This document shows, piece after piece, positions 1-4,261 of a stretch of DNA of 7,910 nt. Location of the stretch: contig JAQGHH010000435.1 of NCBI GenBank assembly GCA_028288945.1, positions 1-7,910 on the forward strand, in the 5' to 3' direction. Position numbers and translations under genes: made by a program. The notes beneath the pieces were generated by a model that searched no databases, had not been told where the DNA came from, and saw only the letters and a program-made list of their open reading frames with translations. Source of the stretch: Phycisphaerales bacterium. GTDB lineage: Bacteria > Planctomycetota > Phycisphaerae > Tepidisphaerales > Tepidisphaeraceae. Position 1 is the first letter of the stretch. Every line of letters begins with the position of its first letter.

Positions 1-362
1 TGCCCGCTGAAGACGATGATCGGCACGCTGTCCATCTGGGCGGTGGCCAGGGGGGTCACGGTGTTGGTGGCGGCGGGGCCGGAGGTCACGACGCAGATGC
101 CGGGCTTGCCGGTCACGCGGGCGTAACCGTCCGCGCAGTGGCCCGAGCCCTGCTCGTGGCGGTTAAGAATAAATTTGGCGGGGGTACGGTAGAGCTCATC
201 GAAGACGGGAAGGATCGCGCCGCCGGGGTAGCCGAACATCACTTCCACCTTGTGCTGCTGGATGAGCATCTCGTGGAAGATCTGGGCGCCGCTCTTGCCC
301 TTATAGCGGGGCTTGGCGGCGGGGGAGGCGGTCTTTTGCAGATCACTTTGCAGGGTGGACAT
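1..362 (-). CDS. ilvB: Acetolactate synthase large subunit (partial, N-terminal 120 residues)
   Basis: Acetolactate synthase condenses two pyruvates, or pyruvate with 2-oxobutyrate, in the first common step of valine, leucine and isoleucine synthesis. It uses thiamine diphosphate and works in the cytoplasm. The frame begins with ATG at 362 and is still open at the window edge, so only the N-terminal part of the Pyr (ThDP-binding) domain is visible. After a variable tail of about 23 residues, the family signature starts at GAQIFHEML (residues 25-33). FGYPGGAILPVFDEL (43-57) follows, then RHEQGSGHCADGYAR (68-82), whose Glu70 is the glutamate that activates the cofactor. TSGPAATN (93-100) stands where most members have TSGPGATN. 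Bases upstream read GAAGAG about 7 nt before ATG, a weak ribosome site. It lies 343 bases downstream of spoVG on the same strand. The family call is secure. Whether ilvN follows is outside the window. Confidence 0.95.
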   Translation of the reverse strand, partial: MSTLQSDLQKTASPAAKPRYKGKSGAQIFHEMLIQQHKVEVMFGYPGGAILPVFDELYRTPAKFILNRHEQGSGHCADGYARVTGKPGICVVTSGPAATNTVTPLATAQMDSVPIIVFSG

Positions 363-705
363 AAGTTACTCTTCGTTTCTCGGGGTTTCCCGTAGCAAGC
401 TCTAAAAAACGCCAGAACCGCAACTGTACCGGGCGGTGCCCGACGCTTCAACCAAAACTTGTAAATGTGGGGCAGTGAAGAACTACTGGCGGATGCGGCG
501 AATGGGGCCGGGGGCCAGCGGGCGGTCGGGCCGGTCGCGGGAGCTGTCCAAGGGATCAGGAACCAAACAGTTCCCGGTCCCGTGAATTGCTGCGGCTCCG
601 GCCTATCGTACGACCACCGTAAGGGGCGTGGATAGGGGAATGAGCTTCATAAGCATATTCTGCCCGGTGTTTATCGGCATTCCAGGCTGCCCGGTCCAGC
701 TTTAG
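363..705. other. Intergenic spacer between spoVG and ilvB with weak hairpins, no gene
   Basis: No credible gene is seen on either strand. Reading the minus strand from spoVG towards ilvB there is: an inverted repeat CCTATC/GATAGG (602-607 with 630-635); an imperfect 12-bp stem (552-581, listed separately); a perfect 5-bp stem CGGGC/GCCCG (430-442); and a T6 run (404-409) about 40 bases before the ilvB start. A pairing ACCGC/GCGGT, upstream of the T run, could form part of a weak terminator or attenuator, but the stem is short and not directly against the T run. I see no T-box signature and no convincing leader peptide rich in Leu, Ile or Val codons. The spacer is long enough for ilvB to have its own promoter, but I could not pick a good -35/-10 pair. 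Confidence 0.5.
552..581 (-). other. Imperfect stem-loop in the spoVG-ilvB spacer
   Basis: Bases 552-563 (GGGATCAGGAAC) pair with 570-581 (GTTCCCGGTCCC) around a 6-nt loop. Ten of 12 positions are Watson-Crick, one is a T/G pair and one an A/C mismatch; the five pairs next to the loop are perfect. No T run follows on either strand, so it is not a canonical intrinsic terminator. It could mark the 3' end of the spoVG message or part of an ilvB leader. The function is unknown. Confidence 0.4.
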
Positions 706-1245
706 TTAAGCCGGGATACCGGGCCGAAACTGCGATGCGACCTCATGCATTCCCGCATGCCGGGGTGCAAGCGGCTTGGCATCGGGCCGCCGAACAGGGC
801 GGTCATCATAGAATTCGAAATCTTCAGCGTCAAGGACCGGCGCGACATAGCCCGGCTGTTTGCTCCGCTCCAATTCGCGGCTGTATTCGTCGAGCACGCG
901 GTGTTCGATCTGTGCCCGGCAGTCGGCGTTGATGGGGTGCGCGATGTCGGCGTGAAGCTTGAGCCGATTCGCGCCGTTGCCGTTGCGGTATTGGAGGTAA
1001 CGCTCTTCATTGAGGCGCTGGCCGCAGTGATTGCAGTAGCGGGCGCGCAGGTGATTCTTGTCGCCGCAGCCCGGGCAGTGGTCGCAAAGCTTGCGGGACG
1101 GCATGGCGAGGAACAGCCCGTCGTTGCCGTCAATGAGTTTGACGTCGCGGATGACGAACGTGTTGTCAAAGGTGAGGGAGCAGAAGGCCTTGAGCCGGCT
1201 GCCGCGCTGGCCGCAGAGATTGATGCGTACTTCGGTTAACAGCAT
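706..1245 (-). CDS. spoVG: SpoVG family regulator with an inserted zinc ribbon
   Basis: SpoVG proteins are small cytoplasmic nucleic-acid-binding regulators, first known from septation and sporulation control in Bacillus. The 179-residue product matches the family at both ends of its core: FCSLTFDNTFVIRDVKLIDGNDG (about 21-43), then LFLAMPSRK (44-52), and later DIAHPINADCRAQIEHRVLDEY (about 100-121). In Bacillus SpoVG the AMPS(R/K) and DIAHPIN blocks are only a few residues apart. Here roughly 45 residues lie between them, with Cys54, Cys57, Cys60, Cys71 and Cys74. C57-x2-C60 and C71-x2-C74 form a zinc ribbon of the CPxC...CNHCG type. The C-terminal tail (about 130-179) is unlike the short acidic tail of Bacillus. 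The open frame extends to 1572, overlapping ispE, but ATG at 1245 is chosen because family homology begins there (MLLTEVRIN) and GGAGGT lies 5 nt upstream. It sits directly after ispE, as in the broader ispE...spoVG neighbourhood of Firmicutes. The role in this organism cannot be read from sequence. Confidence 0.93.
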   Translation of the reverse strand: MLLTEVRINLCGQRGSRLKAFCSLTFDNTFVIRDVKLIDGNDGLFLAMPSRKLCDHCPGCGDKNHLRARYCNHCGQRLNEERYLQYRNGNGANRLKLHADIAHPINADCRAQIEHRVLDEYSRELERSKQPGYVAPVLDAEDFEFYDDRPVRRPDAKPLAPRHAGMHEVASQFRPGIPA

Positions 1246-1247
1246 GA

Positions 1248-1262
1248 TGCACCTCCGGTGCA
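1248..1262 (-). promoter_or_regulatory. spoVG ribosome binding site inside a perfect palindrome
   Basis: On the minus strand the bases TGCACC-GGA-GGTGCA form a perfect 6-bp stem with a 3-nt loop. The Shine-Dalgarno GGAGGT (1256-1251) makes up the loop and the first bases of the 3' arm, and ATG follows 5 nt after GGAGGT. This is the only strong Shine-Dalgarno among the six genes of the window. The site decides the spoVG start codon. Whether the hairpin hides the site in vivo is inference. Confidence 0.6.
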
Positions 1263-1374
1263 AAATCCGGGTGAAGACGTGCCCCCGCAGTTTCCGGTCC
1301 GGCAGCAAGACGTGGAACATCCGAACGCCTGCCGGGGTACGGTAGACAAACTTCTTCCCAATATTTCGCAAAAC

Positions 1375-1397
1375 CCGCGGCGTGGTAGAAGCCGCGG
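1375..1397 (-). terminator. Stem-loop 3 of the ispE-spoVG gap, possible weak terminator
   Basis: The minus strand reads CCGCGGC, a 9-nt loop, then GCCGCGG: a perfect 7-bp GC-rich stem followed by GTTTTGCG. The short T4 tract makes it the most terminator-like of the three hairpins downstream of ispE for leftward transcription. With only four T residues, termination would probably be partial. Confidence 0.4.
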
Positions 1398-1402
1398 CGA
1401 TC

Positions 1403-1442
1403 CGCCGGCAGTGCGATTGGATTCTGCCGGCGCCCATTTTTT
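1403..1442 (+). terminator. Stem-loop 2 of the ispE-spoVG gap, terminator-like on the plus strand
   Basis: CGCCGGCAG (1403-1411) and CTGCCGGCG (1424-1432) form a perfect 9-bp stem with a 12-nt loop. On the plus strand CCCA and then T6 (1437-1442) follow, which looks like an intrinsic terminator for rightward transcription. No plus-strand gene precedes it, so it would stop antisense transcripts before they enter ispE. On the minus strand it is a hairpin preceded by an A run, with no terminator character. Confidence 0.45.
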
Positions 1443-1448
1443 GGAGCC

Positions 1449-1481
1449 GCGTCGGACGATTTTGGTTCAGGCGTCCGACGC
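1449..1481 (-). other. Perfect 10-bp stem-loop just after ispE
   Basis: GCGTCGGACG (1449-1458) and CGTCCGACGC (1472-1481) are exact inverted copies around a 13-nt loop. The hairpin begins 8 bases after the ispE stop codon. In the ispE message the bases after it are GGCTCC followed by an A run, so there is no U tract. It may stabilise the 3' end or mark RNA processing rather than release polymerase by the simple intrinsic route. Confidence 0.5.
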
Positions 1482-1489
1482 CACTTGTA

Positions 1490-2419
1490 TTACTTTTCGC
1501 CCTGTCCAGCGTTGAGGTCGTCCTGCAAAACAGGCGCGAGCTCGACGGCTTCGCAGCGCACGCGGTGAACATGTTCGACGGCCGTCCGCGCGGCGCGGGC
1601 CTCGGCGTCGGTGTCGAAGAGCGTGAAGAGCGAACTGCCGCTCCCGCTCATCCGCACCGGCCGGCCGACGGTTTTTTCAACCCCTTCGCGCAGCACCCCC
1701 AGCTCCGGGGCGATCGCGAACGCGGGGGTTTCCAGGTCGTTCACCAACTCCGCCATCAGGTCATCGGCTTCCAGTTCCGCCCACGCTTCCCAGTCCGGTT
1801 CGTTATCGATGTCCTGCGATACCCCCAGGCCCATCGCGTCGAACCGTTTGTAAACGTCGGGCGTCGGCATCACGACCGCCGGTAAAACGAGCAGCACGCA
1901 GCGGGCGGCGGGCCGGGGCGTCGGCCGCACGATTTCGCCACGGCCCGAGCAGACGCTGCTGGGCCCGTGGAAGAAGAACGGCAGGTCACTACCGAACCGG
2001 GCGGCGAACCCCGAGAGATAGTCCGCCGACCGGCCGGTTTTCCAAAGCACGTTGAGCCCCGCCAGTGCCCGTGCGCCGTCCGAACTTCCTCCGCCGAGCC
2101 CTGCTCCCGCGGGTATACGCTTCCGCAGCGCCGCGGTTACCGGCCAAACCCCGCCGGCCGCGGATTCCTGCGCCCAGGCCTGCGCCACCTTCACGACAAG
2201 GTTGCGCGCGTCACACGGGAGTGACGGATCATCGCAAGATAGCGCGATGATCGCCCGCGCGTCGTGTGCGTCCGCGTTACCCGCCGCCGACCGCTCCAAT
2301 GTTAACGTGTCAAAGAGCCCCGCCGTGCAAAACCACGACAGGAGCGGGTGGAATCCGTCCTCACGGGGCGGACCCACTCGCAAATGCAAATTGATCTTCG
2401 CAGGGCAGAGGAGGCGCAT
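1490..2419 (-). CDS. ispE: 4-diphosphocytidyl-2-C-methyl-D-erythritol kinase
   Basis: IspE phosphorylates the 2-hydroxyl of CDP-methylerythritol with ATP in the cytoplasmic MEP pathway to isopentenyl diphosphate. The 309-residue product has the layout of a GHMP kinase. PAKINLHL (6-13) carries Lys8 near the substrate. The glycine-rich ATP loop is IPAGAGLGGGSSDGARAL (102-119). FGSDLPFFFHG (142-152) contains Asp145, matching the catalytic aspartate of the Escherichia coli enzyme. SGSGSSLF (258-265) is the C-terminal GHMP motif. Length is slightly above the usual 280-300. ATG at 2419 places PAKIN at the family's normal distance. An in-frame TGA 21 bases upstream rules out a longer ATG start. No clear Shine-Dalgarno precedes it. 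The gene has its own promoter about 170 bases upstream and is followed by three hairpins and then spoVG on the same strand. Confidence 0.96.
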   Translation of the reverse strand: MRLLCPAKINLHLRVGPPREDGFHPLLSWFCTAGLFDTLTLERSAAGNADAHDARAIIALSCDDPSLPCDARNLVVKVAQAWAQESAAGGVWPVTAALRKRIPAGAGLGGGSSDGARALAGLNVLWKTGRSADYLSGFAARFGSDLPFFFHGPSSVCSGRGEIVRPTPRPAARCVLLVLPAVVMPTPDVYKRFDAMGLGVSQDIDNEPDWEAWAELEADDLMAELVNDLETPAFAIAPELGVLREGVEKTVGRPVRMSGSGSSLFTLFDTDAEARAARTAVEHVHRVRCEAVELAPVLQDDLNAGQGEK

Positions 2420-2587
2420 GACAAACCACTTTGCGGCCAGTCAAGCCACTGTCAAGCCCGGCCAACACGTGGCGGGGGGCGCCGTCCGAAGGCACTCGCG
2501 AAGGGACATAATCTTTTCGTTCCTCTTGCCTAACCGATGTGCTTCATGGTCTGGACCGCAGACGTGATCGGCGATCTGACGCAGGTA
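2420..2587 (-). promoter_or_regulatory. ispE 5' leader of about 160 nt
   Basis: If transcription starts about 7 bases past the -10 box, the message has roughly 160 untranslated bases before ispE. The leader holds a possible 22-codon reading frame (2509-2441) that ends 21 bases before ATG and has a distant AGAGGA upstream, plus a 5-codon frame further up. I recognise no riboswitch class in it. It also contains TTGACA and TTGACT hexamers near 2456-2440, but without acceptable -10 boxes. Confidence 0.3.
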
Positions 2588-2616
2588 AAGATACGCCCAT
2601 ACCGCGGCGGGGTCAA
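2588..2616 (-). promoter_or_regulatory. Sigma70-type promoter for ispE
   Basis: On the minus strand TTGACC (2616-2611) and TATCTT (2593-2588) are separated by exactly 17 bases. The -35 box matches TTGACA at five of six positions and the -10 box matches TATAAT at four of six. It starts about 23 bases beyond the T run of the upstream terminator, exactly where a new transcription unit would be expected to begin. Confidence 0.65.
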
Positions 2617-2639
2617 TATAAATCCCGGACGGGCTTATC

Positions 2640-2677
2640 AAAAAAAATGCCGGCCGTGGTGTGGACACGGCCGGCAT
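2640..2677 (-). terminator. Strong intrinsic terminator of the permease block
   Basis: ATGCCGGCCGTG (2647-2658) and CACGGCCGGCAT (2666-2677) form a perfect 12-bp GC-rich stem with a 7-nt loop. On the minus strand an unbroken T8 run (2647-2640, the first T shared with the stem) follows at once. This is a textbook Rho-independent terminator. It lies 228 bases after the stop codon of the 402-residue permease and separates that block from the ispE promoter. Confidence 0.92.
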
Positions 2678-2904
2678 CGCCAGAAAGTGGGAAGGGGAGC
2701 GTCGTTGCCAGGCGCCCAGCCGGCCTCCCTTCACAGGCGGCCGTCGGGGTGCGTTTTGCCTGACGAGAAAGATGTACGATTCAGATTGCCGGAAAGCAAA
2801 GAAGTTGCCAGTTGCCAGTTGTCAGTTGCCAGCGGGAGGAAGAAGTCGAGGATTTACCGGACGTCACATTTTTCTTCACTGGCAACTGACAACTGACAAC
2901 TCAT
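2678..2904. other. Spacer between the permease gene and its terminator, no gene
   Basis: The 3' untranslated region of the permease transcript contains the heptamer element (2803-2901). A minor 7-bp stem with one G-T pair (2742-2748 with 2759-2765) is also present. Open frames here are short and read straight through repeats, so none is called as a gene. Confidence 0.5.
2803..2901. repeat. Heptamer repeat element forming an inverted repeat after the lptF/lptG-type gene
   Basis: Four tandem heptamers AGTTGCC, AGTTGCC, AGTTGTC, AGTTGCC fill 2803-2830. Three inverted ones, GGCAACT, GACAACT, GACAACT, fill 2881-2901. Bases 2810-2832 and 2879-2901 pair at 22 of 23 positions. Inside, GAAGAA and TTCTTC can extend the stem across a bulge. 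The right arm ends 3 bases before the stop codon of the 402-residue permease (2907-2905). This is a short tandemly repeated element of a kind known in cyanobacteria (STRR heptamers). Its role is unknown, and it may also act as a 3'-end hairpin. Confidence 0.85.
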
Positions 2905-4113
2905 TCAAGTCTTCACCCGCTCCAACAAAAACACCGACAACGGCCCGAACACGAAGATCGGCAGCCAGGCCATCAGGGCGGCCCAGTCGCCGGGTTTGAT
3001 CGACGACGGGGGCGTTGCGGCAAATTGCTGGGTCAGGAAGACGCTGCCCATCCCCAGGCCCATGAAGATCAGGCACTTGGTCGCGCCGCTTTTTAGCCGG
3101 CCGGGCTCGCGGGTCAGAACGCAGGGGATCGCCAGCAACAGCAGGATCACGTTCATCAGCGGCTGGGTGAAACGCCAGTGCTTCACGCGCAGCAGGGCGA
3201 GGGTGCCGTAGCTTTTGGGGCGGGCGAGAAGCTGGTTGATTCGCTCGGTGCTCAAGAGGTCCACGTAGTTGCCGCTGCGGTAGAGGGTGATCTCTTCAGG
3301 CGTGATGTTGCTCTTGTACGCGGCGCACGGTTCCTGTGGCACGCGGCGCTGCGACGCGTTCTGGCCGTCGGGGATCAGGCCGCCCACGCGGTGGCCGTTG
3401 ACGAGATCCCATTGCTGCGTCTGCGGGTTCCAGTCCGCCTGGTCGGCGTAGATGTGCGCGACGGGGAGCAGCTCGTTGAGCGTGACGGGCTGGCCATCGA
3501 CGCCCGCGCGGGTGCGGGTGACCCGGCTGCGCTGGATGACGTCGAGGTCGAGCATCCGCGGCTGATCGCCGGCGTCGGAGTTCACGCCCTTGGGATAATA
3601 GCGTGCGGCGTAGAGCAGCCCGTCGTCCGAGTCCTGCATCGCCTTGATGTCGAAATAGTTTTTCTTCTCCTTGCGAATCTCGTCGTGGTCGCGCACCAGC
3701 TTGGGGATCATGTTGGGGATGATCGCCTCCTGGTCCACGAGCAGCAGGGCGTTGAGCAGCAGGGCCGCCAGCACGATGGGCATCGCGATCCGCAGCAGCG
3801 GCACGCCCGCCGCGAGCATCGCCGTCAGCTCGTTGAAACGGCTCAGCCGCATCAGCGTAAACGCCGCGGCCACGACGGGGATGATCCCCGACAAATGCAC
3901 GAAGAATAGGAAGCACTGATAAAAGTAATAGTCCCCCATGTCCCGCAGCGTCTCGACGAGCGTGTCCACCGCGCTGGCGTTCGGCTGAAACTGCACCAGG
4001 TTGCCAAAGTTGAAAACCATGTCCAAAACCACGTACATCCCCACCAGCACCATAAAGCTGATGCAGTAGTTCTTGATGAAACTGATGATGACGTAGCGGT
4101 CGAGGATTTTCAT
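2905..4113 (-). CDS. LptF/LptG (YjgP/YjgQ) family permease, 402 residues
   Basis: LptF and LptG are paired inner-membrane subunits of the LptB2FG ABC transporter, which lifts lipopolysaccharide out of the membrane into the periplasmic bridge. This product has the family layout. A short cytoplasmic start, MKILDRYVI, leads to membrane segments at about 13-33, 64-89 and 104-126. A periplasmic domain (about 127-313) follows, then segments at about 316-333, 345-366 and 376-397. The conserved cytoplasmic loop LMRLSRFNELTAMLAAGV (87-104) corresponds to the family's (L/G)xLSxxsEltAmrAsG motif, and QPLMNVILLLLAIP (317-330) is the typical fourth helix. Length is modestly above the usual 350-370. ATG at 4113 matches the family N terminus, but it is preceded by C7 and no Shine-Dalgarno. 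It follows the larger permease by 148 bases filled with a repeat element and probably shares its transcript. F and G cannot be told apart here, so no symbol is given. Confidence 0.88.
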   Translation of the reverse strand: MKILDRYVIISFIKNYCISFMVLVGMYVVLDMVFNFGNLVQFQPNASAVDTLVETLRDMGDYYFYQCFLFFVHLSGIIPVVAAAFTLMRLSRFNELTAMLAAGVPLLRIAMPIVLAALLLNALLLVDQEAIIPNMIPKLVRDHDEIRKEKKNYFDIKAMQDSDDGLLYAARYYPKGVNSDAGDQPRMLDLDVIQRSRVTRTRAGVDGQPVTLNELLPVAHIYADQADWNPQTQQWDLVNGHRVGGLIPDGQNASQRRVPQEPCAAYKSNITPEEITLYRSGNYVDLLSTERINQLLARPKSYGTLALLRVKHWRFTQPLMNVILLLLAIPCVLTREPGRLKSGATKCLIFMGLGMGSVFLTQQFAATPPSSIKPGDWAALMAWLPIFVFGPLSVFLLERVKT

Positions 4114-4124
4114 GGGGGGGAGCT

Positions 4125-4255
4125 AGTTGCCAGTTGCCGAAAAATAGTTGCCAGTTGCTAGTTGTCAGTTGCCAGTGAAGGAAGCAGAAGTGATGAACCT
4201 GCATCTGCTTCCTTCACTGGCAACTGGCAACTTCTCCCACTTCCAGCCGGCAACT
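4125..4255. repeat. Heptamer repeat element with a 29-bp inverted repeat between the two permease genes
   Basis: AGTTGCC-type heptamers lie at 4125-4138 (two) and 4146-4173 (four, one ending in CT). Inverted GGCAACT copies lie at 4219-4232 (two) and 4249-4255 (one). Bases 4160-4188 pair with 4204-4232 over 29 positions with a single T/G pair, around a 15-nt loop. The inner half of the stem (GTGAAGGAAGCAGA and its complement) is not heptameric. An outer pairing AGTTGCCG/CGGCAACT (4132-4139 with 4248-4255) could enclose it. The element fills almost the entire 148-base gap. It shares the end CAACTCATTC with the element near 2900 (2897-2906 and 4251-4260), which suggests two copies of one defined element. 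Confidence 0.9.
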
Positions 4256-4261
4256 CATTCC

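Noticed and set aside
363..705. T-box or leader-peptide attenuator controlling ilvB
   Set aside because: I found no T-box core motif, no run of branched-chain amino-acid codons, and only short stems not adjoining the T6 run.
1246..1572. Longer N terminus for SpoVG, adding 109 codons
   Set aside because: The added part would overlap ispE and read through three hairpins, and it has no family similarity. The downstream ATG has an excellent GGAGGT.
2441..2734. Minus-strand frame of 97 codons upstream of ispE
   Set aside because: It reads through the strong terminator and the ispE promoter. Only a 22-codon tail could be translated from the ispE leader, and that is weakly supported.
2803..2901. 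CRISPR-like array
   Set aside because: The units are 7 bp without spacers and are arranged as an inverted pair, and no cas gene is nearby.
3178..3909. Plus-strand frame of 243 codons opposite the smaller permease
   Set aside because: It is entirely antisense to a well-supported gene, has low-complexity Val/His/Gln/Arg composition, and no family resemblance.
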